Source: Bacteroidota bacterium (GTDB lineage: Bacteria; Bacteroidota; Bacteroidia; Chitinophagales; Chitinophagaceae). From it: a stretch of DNA of 64,000 nt. Position 1 is the first letter of the stretch; every line of letters starts with the position of its first letter. Under the pieces are notes generated by a model. That model was not told where the DNA came from. It worked only from the letters and a program-made list of their open reading frames with translations, and searched no databases. This document shows, piece after piece, positions 25,422 to 33,839 of this stretch. The position numbers and the translations under genes are program-made. The stretch spans positions 1 through 64,000 of the forward strand of contig JAFDXL010000008.1 of the NCBI GenBank assembly GCA_018267955.1. Reading direction: 5' to 3'.

Positions 25422-26363
25422 ATGATTCAGTATTTCAAAAATATCAACCGCCAGACACTGGAGATCCAGTCCCCCGAGGGTGCTAACTGGATCAATGTAA
25501 CTCCTCCTTTCCAGGAAAATGAGATCGATAACCTGTCCAAGGCATTAAGCATTCCAAGAGACCTATTGACCGACACGTTGGATATCGAAGAACGCGCCCG
25601 TTTCGAGATCGAAGACGGTGTTCGTTTGATCATTCTTAAAACACCGGTAGATAACAAGTCGCTGAATGAAGGTGATGCGGAATTTGTAACTATTCCTATT
25701 TCCATTATCATCAATGAGCGCAACCAGGTAGTGACGGTAAACTCTTTTGAGAACGTAGCTATCAGGCGTTTTCTGAATACGTTTGCCAAGCGTCATCCGG
25801 AGCGTCCGAATATGATGGTGCTGAAGATATTTGAAAAAGTGGTAATGGACTTCCAGGAAGTGCTGAAGGAGATAAACCATCGCCGCAATGTGTACGAGCA
25901 AAAGCTGTATGATAGCAACCGTAACGAAGAGTTGCTGGCCCTGATGCGTGTACAGAAAAGCTTGGTGTACTTTCTTACAGCGCTACGCAGCAATGAGCTG
26001 ATGCTGATGAAGATGGAGCGTACTAACTTCCTCAATTGCGATGAGGAGGAATTGGACTTCCTTTCCGATCTTGTTGTAGAATTTTCTCAGGCCTTGGAAA
26101 TGGCCAATACATATACCAACATCCTTAGCTCTACTATGGATGCTTTTGCCAGCATCATTAATAACAACATGAACATTGTTATTAAGCGCCTCACCGCTAT
26201 CACGATCGTGATCAGTGTACCGGGGCTTGTGGCAGGCTTCTTTGGTATGAACGTGGTATTCCCTTATGAGAATACAACATTGGGCTTTCTCTTTGCTATT
26301 GTTATCTCTATCGTGGTTTCTATCGTTACCGTCTTCTATTTCAATAAAAAGAAATGGTTCTAA
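25422..26363 (+). CDS. corA: CorA-family divalent cation transporter
   Basis: A 313-residue channel subunit for Mg2+ (or Co2+/Ni2+) that works as a pentamer in the inner membrane. The large N-terminal cytoplasmic domain has a long helical part (residues ~140-250). Two C-terminal membrane helices follow, with the pore signature GMN in GFFGMNVVFPYE and a lysine-rich end (NKKKWF), as expected. The stop codon directly abuts the ATG of the next gene, so the two are coupled. Confidence 0.93.
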   Translation: MIQYFKNINRQTLEIQSPEGANWINVTPPFQENEIDNLSKALSIPRDLLTDTLDIEERARFEIEDGVRLIILKTPVDNKSLNEGDAEFVTIPISIIINERNQVVTVNSFENVAIRRFLNTFAKRHPERPNMMVLKIFEKVVMDFQEVLKEINHRRNVYEQKLYDSNRNEELLALMRVQKSLVYFLTALRSNELMLMKMERTNFLNCDEEELDFLSDLVVEFSQALEMANTYTNILSSTMDAFASIINNNMNIVIKRLTAITIVISVPGLVAGFFGMNVVFPYENTTLGFLFAIVISIVVSIVTVFYFNKKKWF

Positions 26364-26774
26364 ATGTCACGCTTTAACATACGCGTATATGGCATTTGGA
26401 TACATGATGGTCATTTGTTGGTGAATGAAGAGATCATTCGCGGCAGGCAGGTAATAAAATTGCCCGGCGGTGGTATGGAAATAGGAGAAGGTACTATTGA
26501 TTGCCTGAAACGCGAATGGCACGAAGAGCTTGGCCTGCAAATAGAAGTAACGGATCATTTCTATACTACCGATTTTTATCAGCCTTCTGCATTTGACGAT
26601 TCGCAGGTCATCAGTATTTATTACAGGGTTAGCGCCGATTCACGATGCGTCATTACTAATTATCAGTCTAATGAACGCACTTACTGGCTGCCGCTGACAG
26701 ATATGAAAGAAGATACTTTTACATTGCCGATTGACCGGATAGTGGGTAGTATGATAATACAAGGGCAATATTAA
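26364..26774 (+). CDS. NUDIX hydrolase
   Basis: A 136-residue protein with a complete Nudix box (Gx5Ex7REUxEExGU) read as GGMEIGEGTIDCLKREWHEE plus LGL, near residue 32. It would hydrolyse a nucleoside diphosphate linked to another moiety; the substrate cannot be told. It starts on the base after the corA stop codon. The downstream gene is convergent. Confidence 0.92.
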   Translation: MSRFNIRVYGIWIHDGHLLVNEEIIRGRQVIKLPGGGMEIGEGTIDCLKREWHEELGLQIEVTDHFYTTDFYQPSAFDDSQVISIYYRVSADSRCVITNYQSNERTYWLPLTDMKEDTFTLPIDRIVGSMIIQGQY

Positions 26775-26792
26775 TTTTCGCCTGCAGTTTCC

Positions 26793-27713
26793 CTAATTAA
26801 ACTGCTGCCTGAATTCCAGTGGAGAAAGAGTCGTTTTGCTTTTAAATAGTTTGCTGAAAGATTGTGCATACTCAAATCCCAGGGCATAAGCCACCTCAGC
26901 TACAGATAAATTCGTTGTCGATAATATTTCTTTAGCCCTTTCAATAAGCTTATCATGTATGTGCTGCTGGGCGCTTTGTCCCGTAAGGGAGCGCAGCATA
27001 TCACTCAGATAACTTGGCGAAAGGTTTAATTCCTTAGCAAGATAAGCTACTGTTGGTACGCCCTGCCTTAATAGTGTATCGTCATTGAAATAATTATTCA
27101 ATGATTCCTCCAGTCGTTCCAGCAGATCGTTGTGTACCGCCTTACGTGTAATGAATTGACGCTTGTAAAAGCGGTTGGCATAATTAAGCAGCAGCTCTAT
27201 CTGGGAAATCACAACATCCTGGCTGAAATCGTCTATACGGTTATGCAATTCAGCATCCATTATCTGGAAGATGGACATGATGGTTGTCTTTTCATCTTCA
27301 GATAGATGTAGCGTTTCATTAATAGCATACGAGAAAAAGCCGTACTGCTTTATTTTTTTAGCAAGCGGATAGCCTAAAAAGAAATCCGGATGGATGAGCA
27401 AGGTGTATTGCGAACATACTGTATCCCCGTTATCATCACCGCCAATAACTTGCCCCGGCGAAGCAAACAGAAGGCCCCCTTCATCAAAGTCATAATAACC
27501 CTGGCCATATTTTACTTTGCCGCCGAGCTTTGGCTTATAAGATATTTTATAGAAGCCCAGGACATGGCGCTGGGGCATATTGTAAAGCTCAATTTGATTG
27601 TGTGCGCCATTAAGCATACTGATAAGCGGATGCTTCGGCAATGGTACTCCGAAGTACCTGTGGGCATCTGATAAGGATTCAAACTTAAGCGGACTGTTTT
27701 CCTCTTTTTTCAT
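26793..27713 (-). CDS. AraC-family transcriptional regulator
   Basis: A 306-residue regulator with an N-terminal cupin-like sensing domain (GQGYYDFDEGGLLFASPGQV) and a C-terminal double helix-turn-helix from about residue 210 (VAYLAKELNLSPSYLSDMLR, then LSVAEVAYALGFEYAQSFSK). I start at ATG 27713, 8 nt after a TATATTTA box; a longer frame from 27812 would run through the hairpin and into the SDR gene. It lies 65 bp after an SDR oxidoreductase gene on the same strand, a frequent AraC target in this phylum. Confidence 0.9.
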   Translation of the reverse strand: MKKEENSPLKFESLSDAHRYFGVPLPKHPLISMLNGAHNQIELYNMPQRHVLGFYKISYKPKLGGKVKYGQGYYDFDEGGLLFASPGQVIGGDDNGDTVCSQYTLLIHPDFFLGYPLAKKIKQYGFFSYAINETLHLSEDEKTTIMSIFQIMDAELHNRIDDFSQDVVISQIELLLNYANRFYKRQFITRKAVHNDLLERLEESLNNYFNDDTLLRQGVPTVAYLAKELNLSPSYLSDMLRSLTGQSAQQHIHDKLIERAKEILSTTNLSVAEVAYALGFEYAQSFSKLFKSKTTLSPLEFRQQFN

Positions 27714-27721
27714 TTCAATAT

Positions 27722-27765
27722 TAAATATAACGACAACCGGCGGTCTTTGGGCAACCGGTTGTCGT
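27722..27765 (-). terminator. Hairpin between SDR and araC, with an adjoining -7-like box
   Basis: ACGACAACCGG, 14-nt loop, CCGGTTGTCGT (27730-27765) is an 11-bp perfect stem after the SDR stop codon. On the minus strand it runs straight into TATATTTA (27722-27729), one base off the -7 consensus and 8 nt from the araC start. It can be read as the SDR terminator, or as an operator at the araC promoter. Confidence 0.55.
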
Positions 27766-27778
27766 AGTTCGTTTTTAA

Positions 27779-28615
27779 TTAACCTTGTGCACTGCTCGAT
27801 ACTTCGTCCCATGCTTCCCAGGTTGCCAGCCGCTCTGCATAGGTAGCCCGTGTTAACGGAAGATTGTGGCTGCCTAAGTTGAACCGTAGTGGCGGGTTCT
27901 CCGCATCAGCTATTGTAAACAATGCATGTGGGGTAGCCTGTGGATCTCCTCTTTCAAAACCTTTCAGCTCTTCAAAAAATTGTGCTTTGAAATCACCATA
28001 TACATCCAGGTTTTGCGAGAATCTTAAAGACTCCGGGCTGCCAAACTCAGTAGCATAAGCGCCGGGCTCTATGATCGTAACCTTAATGCCAAATTGTTTT
28101 ATCTCGGTCGCCAGGCTTTCATATATAGCTTCAAATGCCCATTTAGAAGAGCAATAGTAACCAATAACCGGAAGGGTAACATGCCCAAGGTTGCTGGATG
28201 TACCCATTATATGGCCGTAGCCTTGTTTACGCATAATGGGCAGTGCTGCCTGTATTACAGAAACAGGGCCTATAATATTGGTTTCATACAAAGCCCGTAT
28301 CTCATTAGCATTAGCTTCTTCAATAGTACCTACCAATGAGTATCCGGCATTATTGAGAACAATGTCAAGCTTGCCGAAATGAGTATAGGCTTGCTCTACT
28401 GCTGTCTTCACTTGTTCGGGTTTCGTTACGTCCAATTCCAGTGTCAAAACGTTATCGCCATACTTTTCTTTGAAGTCCGCAATGCTTGCCAGGTTGCGTG
28501 CAGTAGCGGCTACTTTATCGCCGCGTTTTAGTGCAGCTTCTGTCCATACACGCCCGAATCCTCTCGATGATCCTGTGATAAACCATACTTTTCCGTTTTC
28601 CTTTTGTTGTGCCAT
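27779..28615 (-). CDS. Short-chain dehydrogenase/reductase
   Basis: A 278-residue NAD(P)-dependent oxidoreductase of the classical SDR family. The cofactor motif is TGSSRGFG (residues ~15-22), DIVLNNAGY is the structural motif, and the catalytic pair is in YYCSSKWA (YxxxK). PGAYATEF follows as usual. An Arg near the cofactor site (ATARN) suggests NADP. The substrate is unknown. An araC gene directly downstream on the same strand is a candidate regulator. Confidence 0.93.
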   Translation of the reverse strand: MAQQKENGKVWFITGSSRGFGRVWTEAALKRGDKVAATARNLASIADFKEKYGDNVLTLELDVTKPEQVKTAVEQAYTHFGKLDIVLNNAGYSLVGTIEEANANEIRALYETNIIGPVSVIQAALPIMRKQGYGHIMGTSSNLGHVTLPVIGYYCSSKWAFEAIYESLATEIKQFGIKVTIIEPGAYATEFGSPESLRFSQNLDVYGDFKAQFFEELKGFERGDPQATPHALFTIADAENPPLRFNLGSHNLPLTRATYAERLATWEAWDEVSSSAQG

Positions 28616-28687
28616 ATTTTAATCTTTAAATGATAGACGCAAAGGTCAATGGCGCCAACTACTTGCATGTGTGCTAAATGAGGGATC

Positions 28688-28708
28688 TCGTGTTCAAAAT
28701 GAGAACGA
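28688..28708. promoter_or_regulatory. Imperfect inverted repeat upstream of the SDR gene
   Basis: TCGTGTTCA-AAA-TGAGAACGA has seven matching positions in nine. It lies about 40 bp beyond GACCTTTG (28640-28647), a near-consensus -7 box for the SDR gene, and could be a regulator site. Confidence 0.35.
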
Positions 28709-28767
28709 TAAGATTGATGACTGTATAGCTAGTCAGCATGTGTAGGGAAAATAAATGGTAAAAAAGA

Positions 28768-28803
28768 AAAGGACAAAACGGAAATGATTCCATTTTGTCC
28801 TTT
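28768..28803 (-). terminator. Terminator of the tRNA-Ser/tRNA-Pro unit
   Basis: AAAGGACAAAA-C-GGAA, loop ATGA, TTCC-A-TTTTGTCCTTT, a 15-bp stem with one mismatch. It is followed on the minus strand by a T-rich stretch, 5 bp past tRNA-Pro. Confidence 0.85.
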
Positions 28804-28807
28804 GTTC

Positions 28808-28882
<75 letters not shown>

Positions 28883-28916
28883 AACCTTATCGACATTGCT
28901 GTCAATTTCTTCCTGG

Positions 28917-29005
28917 CGGTGAGGGAGGGATTCGAACCCTCGGTACGATTTGACTCGTACGACAGTTTAGCAAACTGTTGGTTTCGGCCTCTCACCCACC
29001 TCACC
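28917..29005 (-). tRNA. tRNA-Ser (anticodon GCT)
   Basis: An 89-nt class II tRNA with a long variable arm. Acceptor arm GGTGAGG/CCTCACC, discriminator G as required for serine, and anticodon loop TTGCTAA within ACAGT/ACTGT give GCT. Confidence 0.95.
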
Positions 29006-29053
29006 GTATATGTCTTGTAAGCAAAGCCTACAAAGGGTATTAGCCGATTCTTT

Positions 29054-29066
29054 CCCCGTTTTGGGG
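29054..29066 (-). promoter_or_regulatory. 5' leader hairpin of the tRNA-Ser/Pro transcript
   Basis: CCCC-AAAAC-GGGG on the minus strand, 4 nt after the -7 box. It has the same position and flanks (TTTGCAAT before, AAAG after) as the hairpin of the tRNA-tuf operon at 1016-1028, but different stem bases. Confidence 0.5.
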
Positions 29067-29070
29067 ATTG

Positions 29071-29100
29071 CAAAGATAGTGTTATTAACAACAATTCAAA
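29071..29100 (-). promoter_or_regulatory. Promoter of the tRNA-Ser/Pro unit
   Basis: TTTG (29097-29100), 18-bp spacer, TATCTTTG (29071-29078) on the minus strand. The spacer is one base shorter than usual. Confidence 0.7.
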
Positions 29101-29171
29101 AAGTTTTTTCAGTTCCTTTTCGCAGTTATAGCTATCAGGCTTAACTTTATTGGAATATCAAATTAATTGAG

Positions 29172-31445
29172 ATGAGGAAAAGCTCTATTCTAAGCCTAAT
29201 ATGCATTTTTGTATTATCTGTTTCGGCCTCGGCACAGCAACAAAAATTATCTCCTGTTACCCGTATGTTTTTGCAGGATCTGGAAAAAGCAAAACAAAAC
29301 GATGTGTTACCTGCAGGTTATGTTTATAAAAAACATGCTGACGGTAATATATATGTGAGTGGTATGATAAAGGTGGATAACCCATCACAGGCTGAAGCTA
29401 AAATAATGGCCATAGGGGCTCAAATAGGCACTAAAGCAGGGAATATATGGACGGTACAGGTTCCTTATGAAAAAATGCCTCAATTCGCGGCTATTACGGG
29501 CATCAGCTATATTCAGCTGGATGAACCCGTTAGGCCAACATTGGATGTTGCACGTAAGACTACAAGGGTAGATTCTGTACATGCAGGATATGGATTGCCT
29601 TATATCTTTTCAGGTGCAGAAGTAGTGGTAGGCGTTATCGATTTCGGTTTTGACTATACACACCCTACTTTTTTTGATACGTCCTACAATCAATATAGGA
29701 TCAAAAAAGTGTGGGAGATGAATGGTACAGGTACTCCTCCCGCAGGCTATACTTATGGACGTGAACTGGTAGGCGATGCGATCATACAAGCTGCGCAGAC
29801 AGATAACGTGAAGCAAACACATGGTACTGCTACGGCAGGTATGGCAGCAGGTTCCGGCTATGGCAGTACAGACAACAGGCAGTTGCGCGGCATGGCCTTC
29901 AACGCAGATATTGTAATGGTGGGTGTACGCCGCGATTCTATTGGTGGGCAATGGATGCAAAGCGGCTTCTCTGATTTTGTAGACGGCATCAAGTATATAT
30001 TTGATTATGCGGCTTCGGTAAATCGCCCTGCAGTTGTAAATATTAGCTGGGGCTCACAGTCAGGCCCGCACGATGGCACTACGCTTATGAACCAGGCTTG
30101 CGATAATCTTTCCGGTTCAGGTAAGATTGTTGTAATGAGTGCTGGTAATGAAGGTGAGGAAAACATCCACCTGTCAAAAACATTTACTGCTACAGATAGC
30201 CTTATAAGTACTTTCCCTTTATTTAATAATTATGGAGGTGGCCCGTCTTACAAACGTACATGGGTAGACGTATGGGGGGAAACCGGAAAATCTTTCTGTG
30301 CCAAAGTGACCATGTATAAGCATGGTGTTATTGGTAATACCACCGGCTATGTTTGCCTGGATGATATGATACATGACGATACACTGATAGGATCATCCGG
30401 TAACGATACTTGTTATGTTCAATTCATTACATCAAGTGCAGATTTCAATGGTAAACCTCGCATTACTGTAAATGTATTTGATAGAACAGTTGATAGCTTT
30501 TTTGTTACAATAAAAGGAACAGACGGTACAATAAATATGTGGGACGAGTATTATTATTATGGCTATGATAAAGGCTACCAGAGCGATTTTCAAACCGGTG
30601 GTGAACCATGGGCAACAGTAGGTAACAGCACATCTACAGTAAGTGACATGGGGGCGGCTCAGTCTGTATTGTTAGTTGGTGCATATGCGTCCAAGATTAA
30701 ATTTACCAATCTGCAAAATCAAAGCCTGTCATACGCCCCAAATTTTGCGGCTGGTGGTCTGGCTGGGTTCTCTAGCCGTGGTCCAATGGTAGATGGCCGT
30801 ATCAAACCGGATATTACTGCACCGGGCCTTACCATAGCAACTTCTATGAACTCATACAACGTTGATTATATTCCGGGCGGTGCAAGTGAAAAATACCTGG
30901 TGCAGAAATACACAAGTTCAAAGGATGGCCGCACTTATTATTTTGGTGAGTTTACAGGTACTTCTGCTTCCGGCCCGGCCGCTTCCGGTATTGTTGCTTT
31001 AATGCTGCAGGCCAATCCGAGGCTTACACCGCAGCAGGTGCATGATATTATCGCAGCAACTGCTATTACAGATAGCTATACGCATCCATTGACTGCCAGT
31101 GGAGATAATAAATGGGGCCATGGTAAGATCAATGCTTATGGCGCTGTGAAAATGGCGCTGCAGCAAAACAGCATTTATCAATTCACCGGTAACAAATTGG
31201 ATTGCATATTATACCCTAATCCAAGTAATGGTAATTTTATGCTAGAATATTCTGGCAACAAATCTGAAGTTCTTACGGTTACAGTTACGAACGTAACAGG
31301 CGGCGTGGTTGCAAATTTTGACTGGAAAGTTACTGCAGGTAATAATAATCATGCATTAGATATTTCCGGTGTTGCTAAAGGAGTTTATATGGTGAAGGTT
31401 GGCGGGGCAAATGGAGCTGTTGCTATAAAAACTGTTGTACAATAA
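29172..31445 (+). CDS. Secreted subtilisin-like protease with type IX sorting domain
   Basis: A 757-residue S8 serine protease exported by the type IX system. A signal peptide ends near SASAQQ. The catalytic triad is Asp157 (VVGVIDFGFDYTHP), His217 (THGTATAGMAAGSG) and Ser598 (GTSASGPAASG), with oxyanion Asn325 in SAGNEG. An inserted beta region lies between residues ~340 and 480. The last ~80 residues, beginning ILYPNPSNGNFMLEY, are a type A sorting domain, which PorU (8070-11831) would remove. It has its own terminator and stands alone. Confidence 0.94.
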   Translation: MRKSSILSLICIFVLSVSASAQQQKLSPVTRMFLQDLEKAKQNDVLPAGYVYKKHADGNIYVSGMIKVDNPSQAEAKIMAIGAQIGTKAGNIWTVQVPYEKMPQFAAITGISYIQLDEPVRPTLDVARKTTRVDSVHAGYGLPYIFSGAEVVVGVIDFGFDYTHPTFFDTSYNQYRIKKVWEMNGTGTPPAGYTYGRELVGDAIIQAAQTDNVKQTHGTATAGMAAGSGYGSTDNRQLRGMAFNADIVMVGVRRDSIGGQWMQSGFSDFVDGIKYIFDYAASVNRPAVVNISWGSQSGPHDGTTLMNQACDNLSGSGKIVVMSAGNEGEENIHLSKTFTATDSLISTFPLFNNYGGGPSYKRTWVDVWGETGKSFCAKVTMYKHGVIGNTTGYVCLDDMIHDDTLIGSSGNDTCYVQFITSSADFNGKPRITVNVFDRTVDSFFVTIKGTDGTINMWDEYYYYGYDKGYQSDFQTGGEPWATVGNSTSTVSDMGAAQSVLLVGAYASKIKFTNLQNQSLSYAPNFAAGGLAGFSSRGPMVDGRIKPDITAPGLTIATSMNSYNVDYIPGGASEKYLVQKYTSSKDGRTYYFGEFTGTSASGPAASGIVALMLQANPRLTPQQVHDIIAATAITDSYTHPLTASGDNKWGHGKINAYGAVKMALQQNSIYQFTGNKLDCILYPNPSNGNFMLEYSGNKSEVLTVTVTNVTGGVVANFDWKVTAGNNNHALDISGVAKGVYMVKVGGANGAVAIKTVVQ

Positions 31446-31469
31446 TCTTGAAGTAGATCATTTTTGTAG

Positions 31470-31491
31470 AGCCTTAGCAATTGCTAAGGCT
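31470..31491. terminator. Terminator between protease and anti-sigma genes
   Basis: AGCCTTAGCAATTGCTAAGGCT, a perfect 22-bp palindrome (two 11-bp halves), then TTATTTTAT. It abuts the stop codon of the convergent gene and can serve both. Confidence 0.85.
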
Positions 31492-32607
31492 TTATTTTAT
31501 GACTGAATACTGTACTTGCACAAGAAAGTAATTCCTGCTGATGTAGTCCTTCCCACTTGTAATGGTTACCACACTTTGTCTATATGCAATACCCGCGCCT
31601 ATTCTTTTAGTAAAGGCATAGCTGAGCCCTGCAGTTACGCCTGGGTCTAGCTGGGGTAGTTTCTTATTACTGCTGCGTAGTTCATCATTGATCTCATCAA
31701 GCTTACGGCCATCAATTAATAAACGTTGCAGGTCTGCACCAATGGTAGCATTGATCTTAGAATGCAATTTAATACTAAGCGCTGGCGAGAATTGCAGGTA
31801 GGGTAGTGTTCTCTTGTGTTGTTCATTCCATGTTTTACTTTCTTCTGACGTTACACTCATAATATGCGATGTATCAGCAGGAGAATTTCCCTGGTCAAAA
31901 GCCAGTGCATTATTTTTTACCTGTACATTTTGGTTGCCTTGCGCATACCCGATGCTGGTTTCTAAAGAAATAGTGCGGGATAGCCTATTGCGAAAGGTAA
32001 CGCCTGCTGCAATGGCGCCTCCGCCGGATACGCCGATCCCCCCATTCAGCGAAAGCCCCATTTTATGCCCTTGCGACGGTAATTCTTCCATAAAAGAATA
32101 AGGCGGTTGCTTTGTTTTTTTGAAAGCATCTGCTATCTCTTTTTTTGAATCAACAATAGGTAAATCCTTTGACGTGTCAATAGTGTTGGTGGTATTGTTG
32201 TTTACTACACTCTCTGCTTCATGGCTTGGTAACGATTGCCTTGTAGTAGTGGCAGTATTCCCGAATGAATAAACAATTAGCTTTGAAATCTTCTTTATAT
32301 CGTTGGTATTGGTATGCGTCGGCGTGACAGATATATTGTTTGCAGCATTTCTTACAACACTTTGATTACTGTTGCCTTCGTGCTTACTGACTACGTTATA
32401 AATATATAGTGAAGTAATAACAATAAGGCTGCCTGCACATGCCGCGGCTGCCCATTGCTTTGTAACGAGAAATGGTAACAGCAACAGCTTTCGCCTTTCT
32501 TTATTATCCAGGCGCTTATTCAAAGAGTCCCAGTTATGTTCATCAAACGGGAATGTCTCCGAAGCCTCAATTTGCTGCAACGCAAGGTCAAACTCCTTAT
32601 TTGTCAT
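31492..32607 (-). CDS. Putative dual-membrane anti-sigma protein
   Basis: A 371-residue protein in three parts. Residues 1-50 are a charged cytoplasmic segment (LALQQIEASETFPFDEHNWD) like the anti-sigma end of Bacteroidota regulators. Residues 51-73 form one membrane helix. A Ser/Thr/Asn-rich linker (about 75-180) leads to a glycine-rich C-terminal region of alternating strands resembling an outer-membrane barrel (GLSLNGGIGVSGGGAIAAGV and onward). If both ends are placed as predicted, it spans both membranes, like the dual-membrane anti-sigma (Dma) proteins described in Bacteroides. It overlaps the ECF sigma gene by 11 bp. Confidence 0.7.
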   Translation of the reverse strand: MTNKEFDLALQQIEASETFPFDEHNWDSLNKRLDNKERRKLLLLPFLVTKQWAAAACAGSLIVITSLYIYNVVSKHEGNSNQSVVRNAANNISVTPTHTNTNDIKKISKLIVYSFGNTATTTRQSLPSHEAESVVNNNTTNTIDTSKDLPIVDSKKEIADAFKKTKQPPYSFMEELPSQGHKMGLSLNGGIGVSGGGAIAAGVTFRNRLSRTISLETSIGYAQGNQNVQVKNNALAFDQGNSPADTSHIMSVTSEESKTWNEQHKRTLPYLQFSPALSIKLHSKINATIGADLQRLLIDGRKLDEINDELRSSNKKLPQLDPGVTAGLSYAFTKRIGAGIAYRQSVVTITSGKDYISRNYFLVQVQYSVIK

Positions 32608-33172
32608 AACGCATCATTTTAGAAGTATGCATTGGTATTCTTTGTTTTAACAGTTCCCTGGCCTGGTTTACATACCACTGAGATGTACCTTCTTTTATAT
32701 TCAGTTTTACTGCGATCTCTTTATGGCTGTATCCATCAAATACATAGAGGTTAAAGACGGTTTTGTGCATGGTGGGCAAGCTGTGTATCAGCGCAATAAG
32801 CTCTTTATAGCTGAGATTTTGTATCGGGCCATGTAAGTCATTGTCTTTTAGATGTGCTGCTTTTTGTTCATCTATTTCATCTAACTGGCTGCTATGTTTA
32901 TGTATTGCCGATCTTAAATTATCGAGGCAGGTATGCACTACTATTCGTTTCATCCATCCTTCGAAGGAGCCTTTGTATTCAAACTGATCGATCCTGGTGA
33001 AGATCTTATAAAAGCCGTCATTCATCCATTGTTCTGCATCTTGTTGATTGGCAGAGTATCTAAAGCATACCTTTAGAAAGTCGCTATAGTAGCGACGATA
33101 CAGGAAGGCTTGCACCTTCCTGTCCCGGTTTTTACAACCTTCTATCAGGTCCTTTTCTGTCAATAACTTCAT
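32597..33172 (-). CDS. ECF-type RNA polymerase sigma factor
   Basis: A sigma-70 family factor of 191 residues. Region 2 (RRYYSDFLKVCFRYSANQQD, then GSFEGWMKRIVVHTCLDNLR) would melt the -10 region. Region 4 (LPTMHKTVFNLYVFDGYSHK, then EIAVKLNIKEGTSQWYVNQA) would read the -35. Start choice: ATG 33172 (MKLLTEKDLIEGC) fits the family; ATG 33220 is possible and would leave only 19 bp to the upstream lipoprotein gene. The overlap with the downstream anti-sigma gene points to tight coupling. Confidence 0.88.
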   Translation of the reverse strand: MKLLTEKDLIEGCKNRDRKVQAFLYRRYYSDFLKVCFRYSANQQDAEQWMNDGFYKIFTRIDQFEYKGSFEGWMKRIVVHTCLDNLRSAIHKHSSQLDEIDEQKAAHLKDNDLHGPIQNLSYKELIALIHSLPTMHKTVFNLYVFDGYSHKEIAVKLNIKEGTSQWYVNQARELLKQRIPMHTSKMMRYDK

Positions 33173-33239
33173 TTCAGTTCGCCAGAATGGGCAGGCTATC
33201 AATTCAGTGGCCTTGTCCATTCTAACGGATATCCTTACC

Positions 33240-33701
33240 TTATCGTATAATAACGGAGTCTTTTCCTGACACTTTCTGGATATGGCAGCAATCTGCATTT
33301 ACGCTATAGGGTTCATCAACTATTTTGACCCCATTTTTATAGCCTTGAAACAACAAATGAACATTGGTTCTTTGATGTCCTTGTACCCAGCCATCTGTTA
33401 GTACAATGTAATTATGACTATAGTTATCATAGCTATACAGCCCGGCTGGCAGTTTGTGTTCGGCCATATCTGTTGTGTAAAAGGAATCGAGGACAACGGG
33501 GTTGTTTGATGAATCAACAACAGATAGTGCAATTGCTACAACATTCATGGTGCACATTACGCTGTCGCAAGGAGGCATTTCAATAACCTGGCAAATGCCG
33601 GTGACGCTGTTGTCGTCTAATGGCTCTACATGCTTAGGTTTGGAACAGCCAAACCATAAACAAGCGCCTATCAGCGTGATGAAAACAATACTATTCTTCA
33701 T
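33240..33701 (-). CDS. Putative lipoprotein, unknown function
   Basis: A 153-residue protein with a short signal and lipobox ending at Cys19 (LWFGCSK). The mature part has further cysteines (CQVIEMPPCDSVMC and DCCHIQK) that may form disulphides, and a predicted beta-rich middle. I recognise no family. It lies directly upstream of the ECF sigma gene on the same strand, so it may be part of that signalling unit or one of its targets. Confidence 0.7.
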   Translation of the reverse strand: MKNSIVFITLIGACLWFGCSKPKHVEPLDDNSVTGICQVIEMPPCDSVMCTMNVVAIALSVVDSSNNPVVLDSFYTTDMAEHKLPAGLYSYDNYSHNYIVLTDGWVQGHQRTNVHLLFQGYKNGVKIVDEPYSVNADCCHIQKVSGKDSVIIR

Positions 33702-33796
33702 AAGGTAACATTTAGGTGTTTAATGTGCGTATATAAGAATAGACGAAGCGCCAGGAATAAACCTTGGTGATAAAAAGGACTTTTTATAAAAAATAA

Positions 33797-33817
33797 ACCC
33801 CGGAACCGGTCCGGGGT
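33797..33817 (-). terminator. Terminator of dnaA
   Basis: ACCCCGGA, 5-nt loop, TCCGGGGT. On the minus strand it is followed by TTATTTTTTATAAAA, 23 bp beyond the dnaA stop codon. Confidence 0.8.
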
Positions 33818-33839
33818 ATTATGAGTTTAATACTTATTC

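Noticed and set aside
27714-27812. Longer start for the AraC gene
   Set aside because: It crosses the hairpin and the SDR stop codon and shows no family similarity.
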